Under the pieces are notes generated by a model. It saw only the letters and a program-made list of their open reading frames with translations, was not told the origin of the DNA and made no database searches. DNA of 64,000 nucleotides from Glandiceps talaboti. Its lineage: Eukaryota > Hemichordata > Enteropneusta > Spengelidae. Location of the stretch: NCBI RefSeq assembly GCF_964340395.1, contig NC_135564.1, positions 9,892,391-9,956,390 of the forward strand. The letters run 5' to 3'. Shown in pieces: positions 34,601-49,600 of the stretch. A program made the position numbers and the translations under genes. Position 1 is the stretch's first letter, and each line of letters opens with the position of its first letter.

Positions 34601-37600
34601 TGTGCCAGTGCCAAGTGTGGTATCAACTTGTTCTTCTGTTGTGACACGAGTTGTTATCTCACCTGAGGTAAAGTCAGTAGGTGTGACAGTATCAGTTGAC
34701 GATGTTGTTCTTACTGCATCAGTCTGTGTTACTGTTCCAAGTGTTGTATCCAAGGATTTTTCCGTGGTTACTCTGGCACTTGTTTGACTTGTAGATATAT
34801 CTGTTGCTGTCACTCTCTCAGTTGTTGCTGATGTAGTGATTATTTCGTCAGTTTGTGTGACTGTACCAATTGTACTTTTGAAAGGTTCCTCTGTCGTTAC
34901 TTTGGTTGTGATATCACTTGTAGATAACTCTGTAGGTGTTAATGTATTTGTAACTGATGTGGTGACCTTTTCATCGGTTTGAATGGTTGTGCCAGCTGTA
35001 GTTTGGATTGATTCCACTGTTGTGACTTGGTCTGTGCTTGTGACATCAAGTGTAGATGGATATGTAGCTGTAAGGGTATTTGTCGCTGATGTTGTTACAA
35101 CTGCATCAGTCTGTGTGCCAGTGCCAAGTGTGGTATCAACTTGTTCTTCTGTTGTGACACGAGTTGTTATCTCACCTGAGGTAAAGTCAGTAGGTGTGAC
35201 AGTATCAGTTGACGATGTTGTTCTTACTGCATCAGTCTGTGTTACTGTACCAAGTGTTGTATCCAAGGATTTTTCCGTGGTTACTCTGGCACTTGTTTGA
35301 CTTGTAGATATATCTGTTGCTGTCACTCTCTCAGTTGTTGCTGATGTAGTGATTATTTCGTCAGTTTGTGTGACTGTACCAATTGTACTTTTGAAAGGTT
35401 CCTCTGTCGTTACTTTGGTTGTGATATCACTTGTAGATAACTCTGTAGGTGTTACTGTATTTGTAACTGATGTGGTGAACTTTTCATCGGTTTGAATGGT
35501 TGTGCCAGCTGTAGTTTGGATTGATTCCACTGTTGTGACTTGGTCTGTGCTTGTGACATCAAGTGTAGATGGATATGTAGCTGTAAGGGTATTTGTCGCT
35601 GATGTTGTTACAACTGCATCAGTCTGTGTGCCAGTGCCAAGTGTGGTATCAACTTGTTCTTCTGTTGTGACACGAGTTGTTATCTCACTTGAGGTAAAGT
35701 CAGTAGGTGTGACAGTATCAGTTGACGATGTTGTTCTTACTGCATCAGTCTGTGTTACTGTACCAAGTGTTGTATCCAAGGATTTTTCCGTGGTTACTCT
35801 GGCACTTGTTTGACTTGTAGATATATCTGTTGCTGTCACTCTCTCAGTTGTTGCTGATGTAGTGATTATTTCGTCAGTTTGTGTGACTGTACCAATTGTA
35901 CTTTTCAAAGGTTCCTCTGTCGTTACTTTGGTTGTGATATCACTTGTAGATAACTCTGTAGGTGTTACTGTATTTGTAACTGATGTGGTGAACTTTTCAT
36001 CGGTTTGAATGGTTGTGCCAGCTGTAGTTTGGATTGATTCCACTGTTGTGACTTGGTCTGTGCTTGTGACATCAAGTGTAGATGGATATGTAGCTGTAAG
36101 GGTATTTGTTGCTGATGTTGTTACAACTGCATCAGTCTGTGTGCCAGTGCCAAGTGTGGTATCAACTTGTTCTTCTGTTGTGACACGAGTTGTTATCTCA
36201 CCTGAGGTAAAGTCAGTAGGTGTGACAGTATCAGTTGACGATGTTGTTCTTACTGCATCAGTCTGTGTTACTGTACCAAGTGTTGTATCCAAGGATTTTT
36301 CCGTGGTTACTCTGGCACTTGTTTGACTTGTAGATATATCTGTTGCTGTCACTCTCTCAGTTGTTGCTGATGTAGTGATTATTTCGTCAGTTTGTGTGAC
36401 TGTACCAATTGTACTTTTGAAAGGTTCCTCTGTCGTTACTTTGGTTGTGATATCACTTGTAGATAACTCTGTAGGTGTTACTGTATTTGTAATTGATGTG
36501 GTGACCTTTTCATCGGTTTGAATGGTTGTGCCAGCTGTAGTTTGGATTGATTCCACTGTTGTGACTTGGTCTGTGCTTGTGAAATCAAGTGTAGATGGAT
36601 ATGTAGCTGTAAGGGTATTTGTCGCTGATGTTGTTACAACTGCACCAGTCTGTGTGCCAGTGCCAAGTGTGGTATCAACTTGTTCTTCTGTTGTGACACG
36701 AGTTGTTATCTCACCTGAGGTAAAGTCAGTAGGTGTGACAGTATCAGTTGACGATGTTGTTCTTACTGCATCAGTCTGTGTTACTGTTCCAAGTGTTGTA
36801 TCCAAGGATTTTTCCGTGGTTACTCTGGCACTTGTTTGACTTGTAGATATATCTGTTGCTGTCACTCTCTCAGTTGTTGCTGATGTAGTGATTATTTCGT
36901 CAGTTTGTGTGACTGTACCAATTGTACTTTTGAAAGGTTCCTCTGTCGTTACTTTGGTTGTGATATCACGTGTAGATAACTCTGTAGGTGTTACTGTATT
37001 TGTAACTGATGTGATGAACTTTTCATCGGTTTGAATGGTTGTGCCAGCTGTAGTTTGGATTGATTCCACTGTTGTGACTTGGTCTGTGCTTGTGACATCA
37101 AGTGTAGATGGATATGTAGCTGTAAGGGTATTTGTCGCTGATGTTGTTACAACTGCATCAGTCTGTGTGCCAGTGCCAAGTGTGGTATCAACTTGTTCTT
37201 CTGTTGTGACACGAGTTGTTATCTCACCTGAGGTAAAGTCAGTAGGTGTGACAGTATCAGTTGACGATGTTGTTCTTACTGCATCAGTCTGTGTTACTGT
37301 TCCAAGTGTTGTATCCAAGGATTTTTCCGTGGTTACTCTGGCACTTGTTTGACTTGTAGATATATCTGTTGCTGTCACTCTCTCAGTTGTTGCTGATGTA
37401 GTGATTATTTCGTCAGTTTGTGTGACTGTACCAATTGTACTTTTGAAAGGTTCCTCTGTCGTTACTTTGGTTGTGATATCACTTGTAGATAACTCTTTAG
37501 GTGTTACTGTATTTGTAACTGATGTGGTGAACTTTTCATCGGTTTGAATGGTTGTGCCAGCTGTAGTTTGGATTGATTCCACTGTTGTGACTTGGTCTGT

Positions 37601-40600
37601 GCTTGTGACATCAAGTGTAGATGGATATGTAGCTGTAAGGGTATTTGTCGCTGATGTTGTTACAACTGCATCAGTCTGTGTGCCAGTGCCAAGTGTGGTA
37701 TCAACTTGTTCTTCTGTTGTGACACGAGTTGTTATCTCACTTGAGGTAAAGTCAGTAGGTGTGACAGTATCAGTTGACGATGTTGTTCTTACTGCATCAG
37801 TCTGTGTTACTGTACCAAGTGTTGTATCCAAGGATTTTTCCGTGGTTACTCTGGCACTTGTTTGACTTGTAGATATATCTGTTGCTGTCACTCTCTCAGT
37901 TGTTGCTGATGTAGTGATTATTTCGTCAGTTTGTGTGACTGTACCAATTGTACTTTTGAAAGGTTCCTCTGTCGTTACTTTGGTTGTGATATCACTTGTA
38001 GATAACTCTGTAGGTGTTACTGTATTTGTAACTGATGTGGTGACCTTTTCATCGGTTTGAATGGTTGTGCCAGCTGTAGTTTGGATTGATTCCACTGTTG
38101 TGACTTGGTCTGTGCTTGTGACATCAAGTGTAGATGGATATGTAGCTGTAAGGGTATTTGTTGCTGATGTTGTTACAACTGCATCAGTCTGTGTGCCAGT
38201 GCCAAGTGTGGTATCAACTTGTTCTTCTGTTGTGACACGAGTTGTTATCTCACCTGAGGTAAAGTCAGTAGGTGTGACAGTATCAGTTGACGATGTTGTT
38301 CTTACTGCATCAGTCTGTGTTACTGTTCCAAGTGTTGTATCCAAGGATTTTTCCGTGGTTACTCTGGCACTTGTTTGACTTGTAGATATATCTGTTGCTG
38401 TCACTCTCTCAGTTGTTGCTGATGTAGTGATTATTTCGTCAGTTTGTGTGACTGTACCAATTGTACTTTTGAAAGGTTCCTCTGTCGTTACTTTGGTTGT
38501 GATATCACTTGTAAATAACTCTGTAGGTGTTACTGTATTTGTAACTGATGTGGTGAACTTTTCATCGGTTTGAATGGTTGTGCCAGCTGTAGTTTGGATT
38601 GATTCCACTGTTGTGACTTGGTCTGTGCTTGTGACATCAAGTGTAGATGGATATGTAGCTGTAAGGGTATTTGTCGCTGATGTTGTTACAACTGCATCAG
38701 TCTGTGTGCCAGTGCCAAGTGTGGTATCAACTTGTTCTTCTGTTGTGACACGAGTTGTTATCTCACTTGAGGTAAAGTCAGTAGGTGTGACAGTATCAGT
38801 TGACGATGTTGTTCTTACTGCATCAGTCTGAGTTACTGTACCAAGTGTTGTATCCAAGGATTTTTCCGTGGTTACTCTGGCACTTGTTTGACTTGTAGAT
38901 ATATCTGTTGCTGTCACTCTCTCAGTTGTTGCTGATGTAGTGATTATTTCGTCAGTTTGTGTGACTGTACCAATTGTACTTTTGAAAGGTTCCTCTGTCG
39001 TTACTTTGGTTGTGATATCACTTGTAGATAACTCTGTAGGTGTTACTGTATTTGTAACTAATGTGGTGACCTTTTCATCGGTTTGAATGGTTGTGCCAGC
39101 TGTAGTTTGGATTGATTCCACTGTTGTGACTTGGTCTGTGCTTGTGACATCAAGTGTAGATGGATATGTAGCTGTAAGGGTATTTGTCGCTGATGTTGTT
39201 ACAACTGCATCAGTCTGTGTGCCAGTGCCAAGTGTGGTATCAACTTGTTCTTCTGTTGTGACACGAGTTGTTATCTCACTTGAGGTAAAGTCAGTAGGTG
39301 TGACAGTATCAGTTGACGATGTTGTTCTTACTGCATCAGTCTGAGTTACTGTACCAAGTGTTGTATCCAAGGATTTTTCCGTGGTTACTCTGGCACTTGT
39401 TTGACTTGTAGATATATCTGTTGCTGTCACTCTCTCAGTTGTTGCTGATGTAGTGATTATTTCGTCAGTTTGTGTGACTGTACCAATTGTACTTTTCAAA
39501 GGTTCCTCTGTCGTTACTTTGGTTGTGATATCACTTGTAGATAACTCTGTAGGTGTTACTGTATTTGTAACTGATGTGGTGAACTTTTCATCGGTTTGAA
39601 TGGTTGTGCCAGCTGTAGTTTGGATTGATTCCACTGTTGTGACTTGGTCTGTGCTTGTGACATCAAGTGTAGATGGATATGTAGCTGTAAGGGTATTTGT
39701 CGCTGATGTTGTTACAACTGCATCAGTCTGTGTGCCAGTGCCAAGTGTGGTATCAACTTGTTCTTCTGTTGTGACACGAGTTGTTATCTCACCTGAGGTA
39801 AAGTCAGTAGGTGTGACAGTATCAGTTGACGATGTTGTTCTTACTGCATCAGTCTGTGTTACTGTACCAAGTGTTGTATCCAAGGATTTTTCCGTGGTTA
39901 CTCTGGCACTTGTTTGACTTGTAGATATATCTGTTGCTGTCATTCTCTCAGTTGTTGCTGATGTAGTGATTATTTCGTCAGTTTGTGTGACTGTACCAAT
40001 TGTACTTTTGAAAGGTTCCTCTGTCGTTACTTTGGTTGTGATATCACTTGTAGATAACTCTGTAGATGTTACTGTATTTGTAACTGATGTGGTGAACTCT
40101 TCATCGGTTTGAATGGTTGTGCCAGCTGTAGTTTGGATTGATTCCACTGTTGTGACTTGGTCTGTGCTTGTGACATCAAGTGTAGATGGATATGTAGCTG
40201 TAAGGGTATTTGTCGCTGATGTTGTTACAACTGCATCAGTCTGTGTGCCAGTGCCAAGTGTGGTATCAACTTGTTCTTCTGTTGTGACACGAGTTGTTAT
40301 CTCACTTGAGGTAAAGTCAGTAGGTGTGACAGTATCAGTTGACGATGTTGTTCTTACTGCATCAGTCTGAGTTACTGTACCAAGTGTTGTATCCAAGGAT
40401 TTTTCCGTGGTTACTCTGGCACTTGTTTGACTTGTAGATATATCTGTTGCTGTCACTCTCTCAGTTGTTGCTGATGTAGTGATTATTTCGTCAGTTTGTG
40501 TGACTGTACCAATTGTACTTTTCAAAGGTTCCTCTGTCGTTACTTTGGTTGTGATATCACTTGTAGATAACTCTGTAGGTGTTACTGTATTTGTAACTGA

Positions 40601-43600
40601 TGTGGTGAACTTTTCATCGGTTTGAATGGTTGTGCCAGCTGTAGTTTGGATTGATTCCACTGTTGTGACTTGGTCTGTGCTTGTGACATCAAGTGTAGAT
40701 GGATATGTAGCTGTAAGGGTATTTGTCGCTGATGTTGTTACAACTGCATCAGTCTGTGTGCCAGTGCCAAGTGTGGTATCAACTTGTTCTTCTGTTGTGA
40801 CACGAGTTGTTATCTCACCTGAGGTAAAGTCAGTAGGTGTGACAGTATCAGTTGACGATGTTGTTCTTACTGCATCAGTCTGTGTTACTGTACCAAGTGT
40901 TGTATCCAAGGATTTTTCCGTGGTTACTCTGGCACTTGTTTGACTTGTAGATATATCTGTTGCTGTCATTCTCTCAGTTGTTGCTGATGTAGTGATTATT
41001 TCGTCAGTTTGTGTGACTGTACCAATTGTACTTTTGAAAGGTTCCTCTGTCGTTACTTTGGTTGTGATATCACTTGTAGATAACTCTGTAGATGTTACTG
41101 TATTTGTAACTGATGTGGTGAACTCTTCATCGGTTTGAATGGTTGTGCCAGCTGTAGTTTGGATTGATTCCACTGTTGTGACTTGGTCTGTGCTTGTGAC
41201 ATCAAGTGTAGATGGATATGTAGCTGTAAGGGTATTTGTCGCTGATGTTGTTACAACTGCATCAGTCTGTGTGCCAGTGCCAAGTGTGGTATCAACTTGT
41301 TCTTCTGTTGTGACACGAGTTGTTATCTCACTTGAGGTAAAGTCAGTAGGTGTGACAGTATCAGTTGACGATGTTGTTCTTACTGCATCAGTCTGAGTTA
41401 CTGTACCAAGTGTTGTATCCAAGGATTTTTCCGTGGTTACTCTGGCACTTGTTTGACTTGTAGATATATCTGTTGCTGTCATTCTCTCAGTTGTTGCTGA
41501 TGTAGTGATTATTTCGTCAGTTTGTGTGACTGTACCAATTGTACTTTTGAAAGGTTCCTCTGTCGTTACTTTGGTTGTGATATCACTTGTAGATAACTCT
41601 GTAGATGTTACTGTATTTGTAACTGATGTGGTGAACTCTTCATCGGTTTGAATGGTTGTGCCAGCTGTAGTTTGGATTGATTCCACTGTTGTGACTTGGT
41701 CTGTGCTTGTGACATCAAGTGTAGATGGATATGTAGCTGTAAGGGTATTTGTCGCTGATGTTGTTACAACTGCATCAGTCTGTGTGCCAGTGCCAAGTGT
41801 GGTATCAACTTGTTCTTCTGTTGTGACACGAGTTGTTATCTCACTTGAGGTAAAGTCAGTAGGTGTGACAGTATCAGTTGACGATGTTGTTCTTACTGCA
41901 TCAGTCTGAGTTACTGTACCAAGTGTTGTATCCAAGGATTTTTCCGTGGTTACTCTGGCACTTGTTTGACTTGTAGATATATCTGTTGCTGTCACTCTCT
42001 CAGTTGTTGCTGATGTAGTGATTATTTCGTCAGTTTGTGTGACTGTACCAATTGTACTTTTCAAAGGTTCCTCTGTCGTTACTTTGGTTGTGATATCACT
42101 TGTAGATAACTCTGTAGGTGTTACTGTATTTGTAACTGATGTGGTGAACTTTTCATCGGTTTGAATGGTTGTGCCAGCTGTAGTTTGGATTGATTCCACT
42201 GTTGTGACTTGGTCTGTGCTTGTGACATCAAGTGTAGATGGATATGTAGCTGTAAGGGTATTTGTCGCTGATGTTGTTACAACTGCATCAGTCTGTGTGC
42301 CAGTGCCAAGTGTGGTATCAACTTGTTCTTCTGTTGTGACACGAGTTGTTATCTCACCTGAGGTAAAGTCAGTAGGTGTGACAGTATCAGTTGACGATGT
42401 TGTTCTTACTGCATCAGTCTGTGTTACTGTACCAAGTGTTGTATCCAAGGATTTTTCCGTGGTTACTCTGGCACTTGTTTGACTTGTAGATATATCTGTT
42501 GCTGTCACTCTCTCAGTTGTTGCTGATGTAGTGATTATTTCGTCAGTTTGTGTGACTGTACCAATTGTACTTTTCAAAGGTTCCTCTGTCGTTACTTTGG
42601 TTGTGATATCACTTGTAGATAACTCTGTAGGTGTTACTGTATTTGTAACTGATGTGGTGAACTTTTCATCGGTTTGAATGGTTGTGCCAGCTGTAGTTTG
42701 GATTGATTCCACTGTTGTGACTTGGTCTGTGCTTGTGACATCAAGTGTAGATGGATATGTAGCTGTAAGGGTATTTGTCGCTGATGTTGTTACAACTGCA
42801 CCAGTCTGTGTGCCAGTGCCAAGTGTGGTATCAACTTGTTCTTCTGTTGTGACACGAGTTGTTATCTCACCTGAGGTAAAGTCAGTAGGTGTGACAGTAT
42901 CAGTTGACGATGTTGTTCTTACTGCATCAGTCTGTGTTACTGTACCAAGTGTTGTATCCAAGGATTTTTCCGTGGTTACTCTGGCACTTGTTTGACTTGT
43001 AGATATATCTGTTGCTGTCACTCTCTCAGTTGTTGCTGATGTAGTGATTATTTCGTCAGTTTGTGTGACTGTACCAATTGTACTTTTCAAAGGTTCCTCT
43101 GTCGTTACTTTGGTTGTGATATCACTTGTAGATAACTCTGTAGGTGTTACTGTATTTGTAACTGATGTGGTGAACTTTTCATCGGTTTGAATGGTTGTGC
43201 CAGCTGTAGTTTGGATTGATTCCACTGTTGTGACTTGGTCTGTGCTTGTGACATCAAGTGTAGATGGATATGTAGCTGTAAGGGTATTTGTCGCTGATGT
43301 TGTTACAACTGCACCAGTCTGTGTGCCAGTGCCAAGTGTGGTATCAACTTGTTCTTCTGTTGTGACACGAGTTGTTATCTCACCTGAGGTAAAGTCAGTA
43401 GGTGTGACAGTATCAGTTGACGATGTTGTTCTTACTGCATCAGTCTGTGTTACTGTACCAAGTGTTGTATCCAAGGATTTTTCCGTGGTTACTCTGGCAC
43501 TTGTTTGACTTGTAGATATATCTGTTGCTGTCACTCTCTCAGTTGTTGCTGATGTAGTGATTATTTCGTCAGTTTGTGTGACTGTACCAATTGTACTTTT

Positions 43601-46600
43601 GAAAGGTTCCTCTGTCGTTACTTTGGTTGTGATATCACTTGTAGATAACTCTGTAGGTGTTACTGTATTTGTAACTGATGTGGTGAACTTTTCATCGGTT
43701 TGAATGGTTGTGCCAGCTGTAGTTTGGATTGATTCCACTGTTGTGACTTGGTCTGTGCTTGTGACATCAAGTGTAGATGGATATGTAGCTGTAAGGGTAT
43801 TTGTCGCTGATGTTGTTACAACTGCATCAGTCTGTGTGCCAGTGCCAAGTGTGGTATCAACTTGTTCTTCTGTTGTGACACGAGTTGTTATCTCACTTGA
43901 GGTAAAGTCAGTAGGTGTGACAGTATCAGTTGACGATGTTGTTCTTACTGCATCAGTCTGTGTTACTGTACCAAGTGTTGTATCCAAGGATTTTTCCGTG
44001 GTTACTCTGGCACTTGTTTGACTTGTAGATATATCTGTTGCTGTCACTCTCTCAGTTGTTGCTGATGTAGTGATTATTTCGTCAGTTTGTGTGACTGTAC
44101 CAATTGTACTTTTGAAAGGTTCCTCTGTCGTTACTTTGGTTGTGATATCACTTGTAGATAACTCTGTAGGTGTTACTGTATTTGTAACTGATGTGGTGAA
44201 CTTTTCATCGGTTTGAATGGTTGTGCCAGCTGTAGTTTGGATTGATTCCACTGTTGTGACTTGGTCTGTGCTTGTGACATCAAGTGTAGATGGATATGTA
44301 GCTGTAAGGGTATTTGTCGCTGATGTTGTTACAACTGCATCAGTCTGTGTGCCAGTGTCAAGTGTGGTATCAACTTGTTCTTCTGTTGTGACACGAGTTG
44401 TTATCTCACTTGAGGTAAAGTCAGTAGGTGTGACAGTATCAGTTGACGATATTGTTCTTACTGCATCAGTCTGTGTTACTGTACCAAGTGTTGTATCCAA
44501 GGATTTTTCCGTGGTTACTCTGGCACTTGTTTGACTTGTAGATATATCTGTTGCTGTCACTCTCTCAGTTGTTGCTGATGTAGTGATTATTTCGTCAGTT
44601 TGTGTGACTGTACCAATTGTACTTTTGAAAGGTTCCTCTGTCGTTACTTTGGTTGTGATATCACTTGTAGATAACTCTGTAGGTGTTACTGTATTTGTAA
44701 CTGATGTGAACTTTTCATCGGTTTGAATGGTTGTGCCAGCTGTAGTTTGGATTGATTCCACTGTTGTGACTTGGTCTGTGCTTGTGACATCAAGTGTAGA
44801 TGGATATGTAGCTGTAAGGGTATTTGTCGCTGATGTTGTTACAACTGCACCAGTCTGTGTGCCAGTGCCAAGTGTGGTATCAACTTGTTCTTCTGTTGTG
44901 ACACGAGTTGTTATCTCACCTGAGGTAAAGTCAGTAGGTGTGACAGTATCAGTTGACGATGTTGTTCTTACTGCATCAGTCTGTGTTACTGTACCAAGTG
45001 TTGTATCCAAGGATTTTTCCGTGGTTACTCTGGCACTTGTTTGACTTGTAGATATATCTGTTGCTGTCACTCTCTCAGTTGTTGCTGATGTAGTGATTAT
45101 TTCGTCAGTTTGTGTGACTGTACCAATTGTACTTTTCAAAGGTTCCTCTGTCGTTACTTTGGTTGTGATATCACTTGTAGATAACTCTGTAGGTGTTACT
45201 GTATTTGTAACTGATGTGGTGAACTTTTCATCGGTTTGAATGGTTGTGCCAGCTGTAGTTTGGATTGATTCCACTGTTGTGACTTGGTCTGTGCTTGTGA
45301 CATCAAGTGTAGATGGATATGTAGCTGTAAGGGTATTTGTCGCTGATGTTGTTACAACTGCACCAGTCTGTGTGCCAGTGCCAAGTGTGGTATCAACTTG
45401 TTCTTCTGTTGTGACACGAGTTGTTATCTCACCTGAGGTAAAGTCAGTAGGTGTGACAGTATCAGTTGACGATGTTGTTCTTACTGCATCAGTCTGTGTT
45501 ACTGTTCCAAGTGTTGTATCCAAGGATTTTTCCGTGGTTACTCTGGCACTTGTTTGACTTGTAGATATATCTGTTGCTGTCACTCTCTCAGTTGTTGCTG
45601 ATGTAGTGATTATTTCGTCAGTTTGTGTGACTGTACCAATTGTACTTTTCAAAGGTTCCTCTGTCGTTACTTTGGTTGTGATATCACTTGTAGATAACTC
45701 TGTAGGTGTTAATGTATTTGTAACTGATGTGGTGACCTTTTCATCGGTTTGAATGGTTGTGCCAGCTGTAGTTTGGATTGATTCCACTGTTGTGACTTGG
45801 TCTGTACTTGTGACATCAAGTGTAGATGGATATGTAGCTGTAAGGGTATTTGTCGCTGATGTTGTTACAACTGCATCAGTCTGTGTGCCAGTGCCAAGTG
45901 TGGTATCAACTTGTTCTTCTGTTGTGACACGAGTTGTTATCTCTTTTGAGGTAAAGTCAGTAGGTGTGACAGTATCAGTTGACGATGTTGTTCTTACTGC
46001 ATCAGTCTGTGTTACTGTACCAAGTGTTGTATCCAAGGATTTTTCCGTGGTTACTCTGGCACTTGTTTGACTTGTAGATATATCTGTTGCTGTCACTCTC
46101 TCAGTTGTTGCTGATGTAGTGATTATTTCGTCAGTTTGTGTGACTGTACCAATTGTACTTTTCAAAGGTTCCTCTGTCGTTACTTTGGTTGTGATATCAC
46201 TTGTAGATAACTCTGTAGGTGTTACTGTATTTGTAACTGATGTGGTGAACTTTTCATCGGTTTGAATGGTTGTGCCAGCTGTAGTTTGGATTGATTCCAC
46301 TGTTGTGACTTGGTCTGTGCTTGTGACATGAAGTGTAGATGGATATGTAGCTGTAAGGGTATTTGTCGCTGATGTTGTTACAACTGCACCAGTCTGTGTG
46401 CCAGTGCCAAGTGTGGTATCAACTTGTTCTTCTGTTGTGACACGAGTTGTTATCTCACCTGAGGTAAAGTCAGTAGGTGTGACAGTATCAGTTGACGATG
46501 TTGTTCTTACTGCATCAGTCTGTGTTACTGTACCAAGTGTTGTATCCAAGGATTTTTCCGTGGTTACTCTGGCACTTGTTTGACTTGTAGATATATCTGT

Positions 46601-49600
46601 TGCTGTCACTCTCTCAGTTGTTGCTGATGTAGTGATTATTTCGTCAGTTTGTGTGACTGTACCAATTGTACTTTTCAAAGGTTCCTCTGTCGTTACTTTG
46701 GTTGTGATATCACTTGTAGATAACTCTGTAGGTGTTACTGTATTTGTAACTGATGTGGTGAACTTTTCATCGGTTTGAATGGTTGTGCCAGCTGTAGTTT
46801 GGATTGATTCCACTGTTGTGACTTGGTCTGTGCTTGTGACATCAAGTGTAGATGGATATGTAGCTGTAAGGGTATTTGTCGCTGATGTTGTTACAACTGC
46901 ACCAGTCTGTGTGCCAGTGCCAAGTGTGGTATCAACTTGTTCTTCTGTTGTGACACGAGTTGTTATCTCACCTGAGGTAAAGTCAGTAGGTGTGACAGTA
47001 TCAGTTGACGATGTTGTTCTTACTGCATCAGTCTGTGTTACTGTTCCAAGTGTTGTATCCAAGGATTTTTCCGTGGTTACTCTGGCACTTGTTTGACTTG
47101 TAGATATATCTGTTGCTGTCACTCTCTCAGTTGTTGCTGATGTAGTGATTATTTCGTCAGTTTGTGTGACTGTACCAATTGTACTTTTCAAAGGTTCCTC
47201 TGTCGTTACTTTGGTTGTGATATCACTTGTAGATAACTCTGTAGGTGTTAATGTATTTGTAACTGATGTGGTGACCTTTTCATCGGTTTGAATGGTTGTG
47301 CCAGCTGTAGTTTGGATTGATTCCACTGTTGTGACTTGGTCTGTACTTGTGACATCAAGTGTAGATGGATATGTAGCTGTAAGGGTATTTGTCGCTGATG
47401 TTGTTACAACTGCATCAGTCTGTGTGCCAGTGCCAAGTGTGGTATCAACTTGTTCTTCTGTTGTGACACGAGTTGTTATCTCTTTTGAGGTAAAGTCAGT
47501 AGGTGTGACAGTATCAGTTGACGATGTTGTTCTTACTGCATCAGTCTGTGTTACTGTACCAAGTGTTGTATCCAAGGATTTTTCCGTGGTTACTCTGGCA
47601 CTTGTTTGACTTGTAGATATATCTGTTGCTGTCACTCTCTCAGTTGTTGCTGATGTAGTGATTATTTCGTCAGTTTGTGTGACTGTACCAATTGTACTTT
47701 TCAAAGGTTCCTCTGTCGTTACTTTGGTTGTGATATCACTTGTAGATAACTCTGTAGGTGTTAATGTATTTGTAACTGATGTGGTGACCTTTTCATCGGT
47801 TTGAATGGTTGTGCCAGCTGTAGTTTGGATTGATTCCACTGTTGTGACTTGGTCTGTACTTGTGACATCAAGTGTAGATGGATATGTAGCTGTAAGGGTA
47901 TTTGTCGCTGATGTTGTTACAACTGCATCAGTCTGTGTGCCAGTGCCAAGTGTGGTATCAACTTGTTCTTCTGTTGTGACACGAGTTGTTATCTCTTTTG
48001 AGGTAAAGTCAGTAGGTGTGACAGTATCAGTTGACGATGTTGTTCTTACTGCATCAGTCTGTGTTACTGTACCAAGTGTTGTATCCAAGGATTTTTCCGT
48101 GGTTACTCTGGCACTTGTTTGACTTGTAGATATATCTGTTGCTGTCACTCTCTCAGTTGTTGCTGATGTAGTGATTATTTCGTCAGTTTGTGTGACTGTA
48201 CCAATTGTACTTTTGAAAGGTTCCTCTGTCGTTACTTTGGTTGTGATATCACTTGTAGATAACTCTGTAGGTGTTACTGTATTTGTAACTGATGTGGTGA
48301 ACTTTTCATCGGTTTGAATGGTTGTGCCAGCTGTAGTTTGGATTGATTCCACTGTTGTGACTTGGTCTGTGCTTGTGACATGAAGTGTAGATGGATATGT
48401 AGCTGTAAGGGTATTTGTCGCTGATGTTGTTACAACTGCACCAGTCTGTGTGCCAGTGCCAAGTGTGGTATCAACTTGTTCTTCTGTTGTGACACGAGTT
48501 GTTATCTCACCTGAGGTAAAGTCAGTAGGTGTGACAGTATCAGTTGACGATGTTGTTCTTACTGCATCAGTCTGTGTTACTGTACCAAGTGTTGTATCCA
48601 AGGATTTTTCCGTGGTTACTCTGGCACTTGTTTGACTTGTAGATATATCTGTTGCTGTCACTCTCTCAGTTGTTGCTGATGTAGTGATTATTTCGTCAGT
48701 TTGTGTGACTGTACCAATTGTACTTTTCAAAGGTTCCTCTGTCGTTACTTTGGTTGTGATATCACTTGTAGATAACTCTGTAGGTGTTACTGTATTTGTA
48801 ACTGATGTGGTGAACTTTTCATCGGTTTGAATGGTTGTGCCAGCTGTAGTTTGGATTGATTCCACTGTTGTGACTTGGTCTGTGCTTGTGACATCAAGTG
48901 TAGATGGATATGTAGCTGTAAGGGTATTTGTCGCTGATGTTGTTACAACTGCACCAGTCTGTGTGCCAGTGCCAAGTGTGGTATCAACTTGTTCTTCTGT
49001 TGTGACACGAGTTGTTATCTCACCTGAGGTAAAGTCAGTAGGTGTGACAGTATCAGTTGACGATGTTGTTCTTACTGCATCAGTCTGTGTTACTGTTCCA
49101 AGTGTTGTATCCAAGGATTTTTCCGTGGTTACTCTGGCACTTGTTTGACTTGTAGATATATCTGTTGCTGTCACTCTCTCAGTTGTTGCTGATGTAGTGA
49201 TTATTTCGTCAGTTTGTGTGACTGTACCAATTGTACTTTTCAAAGGTTCCTCTGTCGTTACTTTGGTTGTGATATCACTTGTAGATAACTCTGTAGGTGT
49301 TAATGTATTTGTAACTGATGTGGTGACCTTTTCATCGGTTTGAATGGTTGTGCCAGCTGTAGTTTGGATTGATTCCACTGTTGTGACTTGGTCTGTACTT
49401 GTGACATCAAGTGTAGATGGATATGTAGCTGTAAGGGTATTTGTCGCTGATGTTGTTACAACTGCATCAGTCTGTGTGCCAGTGCCAAGTGTGGTATCAA
49501 CTTGTTCTTCTGTTGTGACACGAGTTGTTATCTCTTTTGAGGTAAAGTCAGTAGGTGTGACAGTATCAGTTGACGATGTTGTTCTTACTGCATCAGTCTG

